This document shows positions 7,400 through 16,622 of a stretch of DNA of 34,551 nucleotides, one piece after another. The position numbers and the translations under genes are program-made. Source of the stretch: Betaproteobacteria bacterium (lineage in GTDB: Bacteria > Pseudomonadota > Gammaproteobacteria > Burkholderiales > Casimicrobiaceae); the NCBI GenBank assembly GCA_027307095.1, contig DAHUXO010000191.1, positions 1 to 34,551 of the forward strand, read 5' to 3'. Below the pieces are notes generated by a model, which did no database searches, had not been told where the DNA came from, and saw nothing but the letters and a program-made list of their open reading frames with translations. Within the stretch, counting starts at the first letter, position 1, and the number at the start of each line of letters is the position of its first letter.

Positions 7400-9555
7400 C
7401 GAGCCTTCTCGCATCGCGGCGCCTGCGTTGGTTCTCGCTCGCGTTTGCGGGCATCGCCGCGATCGCGCTGTTCCTGCTCGCGACGGCCACCGCCAACACC
7501 GACCTGTTCGCGGGCCACTACAACACGCTGCTGCTGATCAACGGCGCACTGGTGGTGCTGCTGATGCTGGTGGTCGGAGGCCAGCTCCTGCAGCTGCGCC
7601 GCAACCTCGTCTCGGGGGTATTCGGATCGCGCCTGGCGTTGCGCCTGGTGCTGCTGTTCTCGCTGGTCGCCGTGCTTCCCGGCGCGCTGGTCTACGCCGT
7701 GTCGGTGCAGTTCCTGGGCCGCAGCATCGAGAGTTGGTTCGACGTGCGCGTGGACCGGGCGCTCGACGGGGGCATCAACCTCGGCCGCAGCTAGCTCGAT
7801 TACCTGCTGAAGGAGACCACGACTCGCGCGACCGCGATCGCATCGGCGCTGGCCGACGCGCCCGGGGCCGCAGCGTCGACGCTGAGCCACGCATCCGAGC
7901 AGGCCGGCATCTACGAGTCGGCCCTCTATTCACCGTCGGGCAGCGTGCTCGCCGTCGGCGGCATCGGTGGGTCGCTGATGCCGCCGGATGCCCTGCCCGG
8001 CGATGCGCTGCGCCGGGCCCGGCTGCAGCAGACCTACGCGAGGGTCGAACAGGCCTCCGACGGCGGCCTGCTGCTGCGCGTCGTCGTTCCGGTGAACAGC
8101 AGCGACCGGATCGACCCGCTGCGCGTGTTGCAGGTGATCGAGCGCGTGCCGCGACCGCTCGCGCAGGATCTCGAGAAAGTCCAGGCCGGTGCGCGCGACT
8201 ACAAGGAGATCACGTTCTCCCGCAATGCGCTGAAGCGGCTCTACCAGGTGACGCTGACGCTGACGCTGCTGCTCGCGCTGACCTCCGCGCTCGGCCTCGC
8301 GGTGGTGCTTTCCGAGCGCTTCGCGGCGCCGCTGGGGCGGCTCGCCGAGGGCACGCGCGCGGTTGCCGGCGGCGATTTCACGCGACGCCAGCCGGTGACG
8401 TCGACCGACGAGCTCGGCGTGCTCACCGAATCGTTCAACACGATGACCTCGCAGCTCGCGGACGCGAAGCTGCGCACCGAGGAATCGCAGCACGCGACCG
8501 AGATGACCCGCGCCTACCTCGAGAGCGTGCTCGGCAACCTGTCGTCGGGCGTTCTCGCATTCGACGACCGCTACCGCCTGCGCACCGCGAATCCCGCCGC
8601 GGCCGTCATCCTGCAGCAGCCGTTCGCCGATCTTGCGGGGGCCCCGCTCGCGGACTGGGGCGGACGGCTGCCCGCGCTCGCGCCGTTTGCCGAGCTGGTC
8701 GCCGAAGGGTTCCGAGGCTCGCGCGACGGACAATGGCAGCGGGAGGCGGCGCTCACCGTCGCCGGCCAGACGCGGACGCTGCTGCTGCGCGGAACCCGCC
8801 TGCCCGGAGCGCCGGTCCCGGGATACGTCGCCGTGTTCGACGACGTGTCCGAGCTCCTCGAGGCGCAGCGCGACGCCGCGTGGGCGGAAGTCGCGCGCAG
8901 GCTCGCCCATGAAATCAAGAACCCGCTCACGCCGATCCAGCTCTCCGCCGAAAGGCTCGCGGTGAAGCTCGGGCCCCGCCTCGACGAGAGCGACCTGGAG
9001 ACGCTGCGGCGCGGAACGCAGACGATCGTCTCGCAGGTGGCCGCGATGAAGCACATGGTCGATGATTTCGCGATCTACGCGCGCCAGCCCCGCCCCGGCC
9101 AGATGCAGGCCGTCGACGTCGCGGCGCTCTTGCTCGACGTGCTGGCTCTATACGACAATCTGCGGCCGCACGTCGCGCTCGCGCTTCCCGAGGCGCCGGT
9201 CATGATTCAGGGTGAACCCACCCGCCTGCGCCAGGTGTTCCACAATCTGCTGCAGAATGCGATCGATGCGCAGACCGGCAGCGACGACCCGCGGATCGAC
9301 ATCACGCTGTCCGTGACCGGCACGGAGATTGCGCTCTCGTTCGGGGACCGCGGCCCGGGATTTGCCGGGAACGTCCTCGAGCATCCGTTCGAGCCGTACG
9401 TGACCACCAAGGCTAAAGGCACCGGATTGGGGCTTGCAATCGTGAAGAAGATCGTAGACGAACACGCCGGACGCGTGACGCTGGAGAACATCGTTCCCCA
9501 CGGCGCACGCGTCACCCTGCACTTCCGCGCGCTCAAGTCGGCGGCGGCCGCATGA
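7396..9555 (+). pseudogene. ntrY: NtrY-type sensor histidine kinase, interrupted by an in-frame TAG
   Basis: Membrane sensor kinase of the NtrY/NtrX pair. One frame of 720 codons covers the protein, but codon 133 (7792-7794) is TAG, splitting it into a 132-residue fragment and a downstream frame. Before the stop are three membrane segments (about 13-30, 44-62, 82-103). After it come the sensor region, a fourth membrane segment (about 280-305), HAMP, a PAS-like segment (YLESVLGNLSSGVLAFD), the phosphoacceptor box RRLAHEIKNPLTP (His505, counting the stop) and an ATPase domain (NLLQNAID, DRGPGF, GTGLGLAIV). Homology resumes immediately after the stop (LDYLL). TAG ends at least seven other genes here, so it is a real stop codon in this genome. 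A sequencing error, recent mutation, readthrough or internal restart (GTG 7945, ATG 7978) are all possible. The end overlaps ntrX by ATGA. Confidence 0.88.
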
Positions 9556-10853
9556 CGGAAGTCCGCGTGGCGCACGCCAGGGAGATCCTCGTCGTCGACG
9601 ACGAGGTCGGCATCCGCGAGCTGCTCTCCGAGATCCTGCAGGACGAGGGTTACCGGGTCGCGCTCGCCGAAAACGCCGGCGAGGCGCGTGCGTACCGGCA
9701 GCGCCAGCAGCCCGCGCTGGTGCTGCTGGACATCTGGATGCCCGACACCGACGGCGTGACGCTGTTGCGCGAATGGGGCTCCGGCGGGCTCCTGACGATG
9801 CCGGTGGTGATGATGTCGGGTCATGGCACGATCGAGACGGCCGTCGAGGCGACGAAGATCGGCGCCTTCGATTTCCTGGAAAAGCCGATTGGCTTGTCGA
9901 AGCTGCTGTCGACGATCGCCCGGGCATTCAAGACCGCCGCGGCGAACGAGCCGCGGCGCGTCTCGCTCTCCCCGCTGGGGACGGGCGCCGCGATACGCGA
10001 GACCGAGCGCGTGCTCGAGGGACTGCTCGCGGCACGCCGGCCGATCCTGGCCCTCGGCGAGCCCGGCACCGGCCACGAGGTGGTCGCGCGCGCGCTGGAG
10101 CTGTCGGGCGCGCCGTTCGTCGCCCTGCCCAACGGCGCGCGCCTCGCCAACAATCCGCTGCTGCTGATCGAGGAGGCGCGCGAGGGGGTGCTCTACTGCG
10201 CCGAGATCGGCCAGTATTCGCGCGCCGAGCAGAAAGGCCTCGCGTTCCTGCTGCCGAAGCTCGACAAGCACCACATCGTGCTGGTGGCGACGTCCAGCGA
10301 GCCGCTCGCGAACCTCGCCGCCGAAGGGCGCTTCGACGCGGCGCTGCTGGCGCAGCTGTCCGCGGGCGCGGTCGTGCTTCCGCCGCTGCGCGCGCGACGC
10401 GAGGACATTCCGACGCTGATCGAGCGGTTCTGGCGCGACGCCGCGGCCGGTGAGCGGGCGCAGCCGCTGCTCGCGACGCTGTCGCCGGTCGCGCTGACGG
10501 CGCTCGCCAACGCGTATTGGCCGGGAAACCTCGACCACCTGCGCAACGTCGTTGCGAACATGCTCGTCGTGCGCGGCGACATCACCCCGGAACACGTCAA
10601 GCGACTGCTGGGCGAAGCGGCGTCGCCCAACCAGGTGATCGCGCCCGAGATCACGACGCGGTTCTTCGAACTGCCGCTGCGCGAAGCCCGCGAGGCGTTC
10701 GAGCGCATCTATTTCGAGCAGCTGCTGGGACGCGAGCAGAGCAACATGAGCAAGGTGGCGGAAAAGGCAGGTCTCGAGCGCACGCACCTCTACCGCAAGC
10801 TGAAGCAGCTCAACATCCGTTTTGCGCGCCGCGGCGACGACAGCGCGGCCTGA
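9552..10853 (+). CDS. ntrX: NtrX-type response regulator with degenerate AAA+ domain
   Basis: Partner regulator of NtrY, 433 residues. The receiver domain (1-125) is intact: acidic pair Asp16/Asp17, phosphoacceptor Asp60 in LLDIWMPDTDG, and Lys111 in FLEKP. The middle has the layout of a sigma-54 activator AAA+ domain but is damaged: the Walker A loop reads GEPGTGHE with His175 where Lys is needed, Walker B reads LYCAEIG with Ala217 in place of Asp, and the segment that should hold GAFTGA is deleted. A C-terminal Fis-type helix-turn-helix (about 396-421, MSKVAEKAGLERTHLYRKL) is intact. It should therefore bind DNA and receive phosphate but not remodel sigma-54 polymerase; this is inference from motif loss. 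It overlaps ntrY and precedes kup. Confidence 0.9.
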   Translation: MTEVRVAHAREILVVDDEVGIRELLSEILQDEGYRVALAENAGEARAYRQRQQPALVLLDIWMPDTDGVTLLREWGSGGLLTMPVVMMSGHGTIETAVEATKIGAFDFLEKPIGLSKLLSTIARAFKTAAANEPRRVSLSPLGTGAAIRETERVLEGLLAARRPILALGEPGTGHEVVARALELSGAPFVALPNGARLANNPLLLIEEAREGVLYCAEIGQYSRAEQKGLAFLLPKLDKHHIVLVATSSEPLANLAAEGRFDAALLAQLSAGAVVLPPLRARREDIPTLIERFWRDAAAGERAQPLLATLSPVALTALANAYWPGNLDHLRNVVANMLVVRGDITPEHVKRLLGEAASPNQVIAPEITTRFFELPLREAREAFERIYFEQLLGREQSNMSKVAEKAGLERTHLYRKLKQLNIRFARRGDDSAA

Positions 10854-10862
10854 ATCAGGCCG
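10846..10862. repeat. 17-base palindrome over the ntrX stop codon
   Basis: CGGCCTGA-A-TCAGGCCG, two 8-base arms around one base, contains the ntrX TGA and ends 11 bases before the proposed kup start. It could be an RNA structure affecting coupling, a protein site, or chance in GC-rich DNA. Confidence 0.4.
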
Positions 10863-10873
10863 GCGTCCCGATC

Positions 10874-12763
10874 GTGACCACGGCGACCGCATCCGCAGGA
10901 CGGCAAGCGCGCATGCTTCCCCTCGTCGTCGGCGCGATCGGTGTCGTCTACGGCGACATCGGCACCAGTCCGCTATACACGCTGCGCACGGCGTTCACCG
11001 GGCCCTACGGCCTCTCGCTGACGCACGACAACATCCTCGGCGTCCTGTCGGCGATCGTCTGGGCGCTGCTGATCGTGGTCACGCTGAAGTACATCACGCT
11101 GATCATGCGTGCCGACAACCGTGGCGAGGGCGGGATACTCGCGCTCACGGCGCTGGTCTCGCGCGGGGTCGCCGACCGCGGCCGCCTGCGCTGGTGGCTC
11201 GTGGGGCTCGGGATCTTCGGGGCGGCGATGTTCTATGGCGACGGAATGATCACGCCCGCGATCACCGTGCTGGGCGCGGTCGAGGGCCTGGGCATCATCG
11301 CGCCGGCGATGCATCCTTTCATCGTTCCGGTCAGCGTCGTGATCCTGGTCCTGCTCTTCGCGATCCAGCGCAAGGGCACGGCGAGCCTCGGTGCGGTGTT
11401 CGGGCCGGTGATGCTGCTGTGGTTCATCGCCCTGGCGATGCTGGGGGCGCTGGAGATTGCGCGCCACCCCGCGGTGCTCGCGGCGCTCGACCCCGTGTAC
11501 GCAGCGAGGTTCGCGGGGGCGAACCCGGCAACCGCGTTCGTCGCGATGGGGGCAGTCGTGCTGGCCGTGACCGGCACCGAGGCCCTCTACGCCGACATGG
11601 GGCACTTCGGGAGGAGCCCGATCCGGCGCGCGTGGCTTTTCCTCGTCTTCCCCGCGCTGCTGTTCAACTACTTCGGGCAGGGCGCGCTGATCCTGCACGA
11701 TCCGGGGGCGATCCAGAACCCGTTCTACCTGCTGGCCCCGGACTGGGGACGCATGCCGCTGCTGCTGCTCGCGACCGCCGCCGCCATCATCGCCTCCCAG
11801 GCGGTGATCTCAGGCGCATTTTCGCTGACGCGCGCCGCGATCCAGATGGGCTACTGCCCGCGCCTCACGATCGAGCACACCTCGGAGCGCACGATCGGCC
11901 AGATCTACGTGCCGTTCATCAACTGGATGCTGCTGGTCGCGATCATTGCCCTGGTCCTGGGCTTCCGCACTTCCGACAACCTCGCGAGCGCGTACGGCAT
12001 CGCGGTGACGATGGCGATGCTGATCGATTCGATCCTGATCTTCGTCGTCATGCGCCGGATCTGGCGCTGGCCCAAATGGGTGGCGGTGCTGGTCGCAGCG
12101 CCGCTGCTCGCCGTCGATCTGACGTTCCTCGCGTCGAATTCGCTGAAGATACCGGATGGCGGCTGGTTCCCGCTGCTGATCGGCGGGGCCGTGTTCACGC
12201 TTCTGACGACCTGGAAGCGCGGTCGCGCGATCCTGATGCGGCGGCTCGCCGAGGACGCGATGCCGCTCGACCTGTTCATCCAGAGCATCGAGGCGTCGCC
12301 GCCCACGCGGGTGCCGGGAACCGCGGTGTTCCTCACCTCGACGGCCGACCGCGTGCCGCACGCGCTGCTGCACAACCTCAAGCACAACAAGGTCCTGCAC
12401 GAGCGGGTCGTCTTCCTGACGATCGTGACCAAGGACATTCCCTACGTCGCGGAGGCCGACCGCGTCGAGATCGCGCCGATGGGCTGCGACTTCTACCGGA
12501 TGGTGGCCAAATACGGATTCAAGGACGAACCCGACGTCCCGGAGCTGCTCGAGGACTGCGGCCGCAACGGCTTCGCTTTCGACATGATGGAGACATCGTT
12601 CTTCGTTTCGCGCGAGACGCTGATCGCGACCGTGTCGCCCGGCATGGCGCTGTGGCGGGAGAAGCTGTTCGTGTCCATGTCGAAGAACGCCACCAAGGCG
12701 TCGGAGTTCTTCCACGTGCCGACCAACCGCGTGGTCGAGCTCGGCACGCAGGTCGAGCTCTGA
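10874..12763 (+). CDS. kup: Kup family low-affinity potassium transporter
   Basis: Inner-membrane K+ uptake protein (K+/H+ symport), 629 residues, normal for the family. The hallmark VVGAIGVVYGDIGTSPLYTLR sits at about 18-38. About 12 hydrophobic segments follow up to about residue 440, then a hydrophilic C-terminal domain with the family motif RVPGTAVFLT and NLKHNKVLHERVVFLT. The start GTG at 10874 gives an N-terminus of normal length; ATG at 10913 is the alternative and would begin at the hallmark itself. The long open extension back to 10517 in the track is ntrX read out of frame. It follows ntrX by 20 bases, in the place where trkA/trkH often follow ntrYX, so regulation by the pair is possible. 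Confidence 0.96.
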   Translation: MTTATASAGRQARMLPLVVGAIGVVYGDIGTSPLYTLRTAFTGPYGLSLTHDNILGVLSAIVWALLIVVTLKYITLIMRADNRGEGGILALTALVSRGVADRGRLRWWLVGLGIFGAAMFYGDGMITPAITVLGAVEGLGIIAPAMHPFIVPVSVVILVLLFAIQRKGTASLGAVFGPVMLLWFIALAMLGALEIARHPAVLAALDPVYAARFAGANPATAFVAMGAVVLAVTGTEALYADMGHFGRSPIRRAWLFLVFPALLFNYFGQGALILHDPGAIQNPFYLLAPDWGRMPLLLLATAAAIIASQAVISGAFSLTRAAIQMGYCPRLTIEHTSERTIGQIYVPFINWMLLVAIIALVLGFRTSDNLASAYGIAVTMAMLIDSILIFVVMRRIWRWPKWVAVLVAAPLLAVDLTFLASNSLKIPDGGWFPLLIGGAVFTLLTTWKRGRAILMRRLAEDAMPLDLFIQSIEASPPTRVPGTAVFLTSTADRVPHALLHNLKHNKVLHERVVFLTIVTKDIPYVAEADRVEIAPMGCDFYRMVAKYGFKDEPDVPELLEDCGRNGFAFDMMETSFFVSRETLIATVSPGMALWREKLFVSMSKNATKASEFFHVPTNRVVELGTQVEL

Positions 12764-12779
12764 CCCCGATTTCCAAATT

Positions 12780-12804
12780 GAAAACGCCGGCCCGCGGCCG
12801 GCGT
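12780..12804 (-). terminator. Rho-independent terminator of rpoH
   Basis: On the minus strand, 24 bases after the rpoH stop, ACGCCGGCC and GGCCGGCGT form a perfect 9-pair stem with a 3-base loop followed by TTTTC. The T-run lies on the rpoH side only, so it serves rpoH rather than the converging kup gene. Confidence 0.75.
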
Positions 12805-12828
12805 CGAGATGAACCCCGAGGGTCTGCG

Positions 12829-13686
<858 letters not shown>

Positions 13687-13741
13687 CGAGTTCTCCTTTC
13701 GTGGGCGGCGGGGTGTCGATTGCCGAGTACCGCCCGGCGCC

Positions 13742-13771
13742 ATTTTAGCACTCGCCAACTAAGAGTGCTAA
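13742..13771 (-). promoter_or_regulatory. CIRCE (HrcA operator) overlapping an extended -10 promoter of rpoH
   Basis: TTAGCACTC (13745-13753) and GAGTGCTAA (13763-13771) flank a 9-base spacer, an exact match to the CIRCE consensus bound by the HrcA repressor. On the minus strand the inner side of the element runs straight into TGCTAAAAT, an extended -10 (TGn + TAAAAT, 13742-13747), about 56 bases before the rpoH start codon. HrcA binding here would cover the core promoter. The remaining 215 bases up to ftsY show no gene or clear signal. Confidence 0.9.
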
Positions 13772-13986
13772 TGCCGGCAAATGGTTCCCGAGAAAATCAG
13801 TCGGGTATACGAGGATCGCCCCGGACACGGGCGGCGTCGCACGGTTGGGCCGCGGGATGGGCGCGCGGTTCCCGGGACACGTCCGTCGGCCCGGAAGCTT
13901 CGGCGCCCCGGCTGGGAATGCTTGCCGCGTCTTGCGAGCGTGCACCCACACTCATCGCCAGGCCCAGCCCGGCGGCGGCAAGGCGG

Positions 13987-15048
13987 TTACCCCGGTTGTT
14001 CCGGCGGGAGCAGCGCGTCGACGAACTCGCGGGCGCGAAACGGCTGCAGGTCGTCGACTCCTTCGCCGACGCCGATGAACTTCAGCGGAATCGGGTGCTG
14101 CCGCGCGATCGCGGCGATGATCCCGCCCTTGGCGCTTCCGTCGAGCTTGGTCATCACGAGCCCGGTGAGTCCGATCGCGGCGTCGAAGGCCTTGACCTGC
14201 GCCAACCCGTTCTGTCCGGTGTTGGCATCGAGGACCAGCCATACCTCGTCCGGCGCCTGCGCGCGCGCCTTGCCCAGCACGCGCTTGATCTTCTTCAGCT
14301 CCTCCATCAGGTGGAGCTGCGTCGGAAGGCGACCGGCGGTGTCGGCGAGCACGACGTCGATTCCCCGCGCACTCGCCGCCTGCACGGCGTCGAACATGAC
14401 CGCCGCGGGGTCGCCCCCTTCCTGTTGGATGACGGTGACGTCGTTGCGCTCGCCCCAGACCGCGAGCTGCTCGCGCGCGGCCGCGCGGAAGGTATCGCCT
14501 GCGGCCAGCAGCACCGACAGCCGCTGCTGATGCAGCCACTTGGCGAGCTTGCCGATCGACGTGGTCTTGCCGGCGCCGTTGACGCCGGCCAGCATGATCA
14601 CGCAGGGCCGCGCCGGCGCGACGGCCCAGGGCGACTCGAGCCTGCCCACGAGATCGACCAGCGCCTCGCGCAGCAAGGCCCGGGGATCGGCGTCGGGGCC
14701 GGCGCGGCGGTACCGGTTGCCGAGCTCGTCGAGGAGGTGGGCCGTCGCTTCGACGCCGACGTCTGCGCCGAGCAGCGCCGCCTCGAGCGCGTCCAGCGCC
14801 TCGTCGTCGAGCACGCGGCGCCGGAAAGCCCCGGCGAGCGCCCCGGCGAGCTTGTCGCGCGAAAGCTCCAGGCCCGCCTTGAGGCGGTCGGTCCACGAGC
14901 GACGGGGTGCCGCCGCCTCGGCGGCGGGCGCCGCGGCGACATCGTTGCCGGCGTCGCCGACCGTGTCGGCAACCGGGGGCTGCGCGGTCGCGGTCCCGGG
15001 CGCCGGCGGGGTTTCCTTGGCGGGCTTGCGCTTGAAGAGGTCGAACAT
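13987..15048 (-). CDS. ftsY: signal recognition particle receptor FtsY
   Basis: Membrane-associated SRP receptor GTPase that docks ribosome-SRP complexes at the SecYEG translocon. The product has 353 residues from ATG 15048 (MFDLFKRK). The track's 762-residue frame only continues by chance through antisense DNA of rsmD and coaD. A short Ala/Pro-rich variable region (about 10-48) is followed by the N domain (about 52-140) and the NG GTPase: GVNGAGKTT (155-163), DTFRAAAREQL, DTAGR (236-240), TKLDGSAKGG (300-309) and the closing GVGEGVDDLQPF. The acidic A domain of enterobacterial FtsY is nearly absent here. It is divergent from rsmD, and the usual downstream partners ftsE and ftsX are not present before rpoH. 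Confidence 0.97.
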   Translation of the reverse strand: MFDLFKRKPAKETPPAPGTATAQPPVADTVGDAGNDVAAAPAAEAAAPRRSWTDRLKAGLELSRDKLAGALAGAFRRRVLDDEALDALEAALLGADVGVEATAHLLDELGNRYRRAGPDADPRALLREALVDLVGRLESPWAVAPARPCVIMLAGVNGAGKTTSIGKLAKWLHQQRLSVLLAAGDTFRAAAREQLAVWGERNDVTVIQQEGGDPAAVMFDAVQAASARGIDVVLADTAGRLPTQLHLMEELKKIKRVLGKARAQAPDEVWLVLDANTGQNGLAQVKAFDAAIGLTGLVMTKLDGSAKGGIIAAIARQHPIPLKFIGVGEGVDDLQPFRAREFVDALLPPEQPG

Positions 15049-15171
15049 CAGGGGTGACGACGTGGCCGGTGGCGCTCCAAGGCGCAGTCGGCGCGGAGCT
15101 TCGCCGCCGTCCGGATTGGACGGCACGCGGGAAAGCTGGAATTCTACCGGTCCGCTGCCGACCTCTCGCCC

Positions 15172-15723
15172 GTGCCTGCACCCAACCGAGTACGCATCAT
15201 CGGCGGCCGTCATCGCGGCCGCCAGGTCCGCGTTCCCGATGCTCCGGGCCTGCGCCCGACGCCGGACCGGGTGAGGGAGACGGTGTTCAACTGGCTGGGG
15301 CAGGACCTGACTGGCGCACGGACGCTCGACCTGTATGCCGGGACGGGGATCCTGACGCTCGAGGCCTGCTCGCGTGGCGCCGCGCTGTCGGTCGCGGTCG
15401 ACCGCAATCCGGCGCTGATCCTCGCGTTGCGCAGTGCCGCCGAGGCGATGGGCATCGACGCGATCGAGACCCACGTCGGCGACGCCCTCGTTTGGGCCGC
15501 GCGCGAGACGCGCGATTTCGACGTGATCTTCGCCGATCCGCCGTTCGCCGAGGACCCGTGGTCCGCGCTGTTCGACCGGGCCGCCCGCCTGCTCGCGCCG
15601 GAGGGCCGCCTGTACGCGGAGGCCGGCAGGATGCTCTCCCCGCCGCCGGGGCTGTCGATCGTCCGCCATGCGAAGGCGGGGCAGGTGCATTATCATCTGC
15701 TTGCCCCTGCAGCCCCGCCCTGA
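15172..15723 (+). CDS. rsmD: 16S rRNA (guanine-966-N2)-methyltransferase RsmD
   Basis: SAM-dependent methyltransferase acting on G966 of 16S rRNA during 30S assembly; 183 residues, normal size. RIIGGRHRGR (8-17) is the typical N-terminal motif, followed by RPTPDRVRETVFNWL, the SAM-binding LDLYAGTGILTLEA (52-65; relatives usually have FAGSGALG) and the catalytic DPPF (122-125). The start is a GTG at 15172, which places the RIIGG motif at the usual distance. The divergent ftsY|rsmD arrangement followed by coaD is common in proteobacteria. Confidence 0.94.
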   Translation: MPAPNRVRIIGGRHRGRQVRVPDAPGLRPTPDRVRETVFNWLGQDLTGARTLDLYAGTGILTLEACSRGAALSVAVDRNPALILALRSAAEAMGIDAIETHVGDALVWAARETRDFDVIFADPPFAEDPWSALFDRAARLLAPEGRLYAEAGRMLSPPPGLSIVRHAKAGQVHYHLLAPAAPP

Positions 15724-15777
15724 CCGTCCCGGCGACGCGATGTCCCCGCGCCGCCCGCCACCGCGAAGCCCCCGAAG

Positions 15778-16257
15778 ATGAAAGTCGTCTACCCCGGCAC
15801 GTTCGACCCGTTTACCCGCGGGCACGAGGATCTGGTGCGTCGCGCTTCGCGCCTGTTCGAATCCGTCGTCGTCGGGATCGCCGACAGCGAGGCGAAGCGG
15901 CCGTTCTTCAGCGTCGACGAGCGCCTCGCGATGACGCGCGAAGTGCTGCGTCCCTATCCGAACGTCGAGGTCCTGAGCTTCTCGTCGCTGCTGATGGATT
16001 TCGTCCACGCGCAGGGCGCATCCGTGATCCTGCGGGGCCTGCGCGCGGTGTCGGACTTCGAGTACGAGTTCCAGATGGCGGGAATGAACCGCAACCTCTA
16101 CCCCGAGATCGAGACACTGTTCCTGACGCCCGACGAGAAGTACATGTTCGTCTCGGCGACGATCGTGCGCGAGATCGCGCGCTTCGGGGGCGACGTCTCG
16201 AAGTTCGTGCATCCGGTGGTCTCCGAGGGCCTGCGGCGCAAGGTCGCGGCGCTCTGA
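15778..16257 (+). CDS. coaD: phosphopantetheine adenylyltransferase
   Basis: Catalyses the penultimate step of coenzyme A synthesis, 4'-phosphopantetheine + ATP to dephospho-CoA. The product has 159 residues, the standard length. [16 protein letters not shown] (5-20) carries the nucleotidyltransferase (T/H)xGH motif, here TRGH where TNGH is usual. [22 protein letters not shown] and the C-terminal [22 protein letters not shown] are family signatures. It lies 54 bases after rsmD and 60 before the ferredoxin gene, the same trio seen in many betaproteobacteria. Confidence 0.97.
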   Translation: MKVVYPGTFDPFTRGHEDLVRRASRLFESVVVGIADSEAKRPFFSVDERLAMTREVLRPYPNVEVLSFSSLLMDFVHAQGASVILRGLRAVSDFEYEFQMAGMNRNLYPEIETLFLTPDEKYMFVSATIVREIARFGGDVSKFVHPVVSEGLRRKVAAL

Positions 16258-16281
16258 CGCCACGACAGTCGCCAACCGTGA

Positions 16282-16611
<330 letters not shown>

Positions 16612-16622
16612 GACGGCCGTCT

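Noticed and set aside
7792-7794. Recoding of TAG as an amino acid in this genome
   Set aside because: TAG terminates at least seven other genes in the window at their expected ends.
9207-10892. 561-residue minus-strand frame antisense to ntrX
   Set aside because: Antisense shadow; ntrX on the other strand has clear domains.
15049-16275. N-terminal extension of FtsY into a 762-residue protein
   Set aside because: The extension is antisense to rsmD and coaD; ATG 15048 gives the normal FtsY start.
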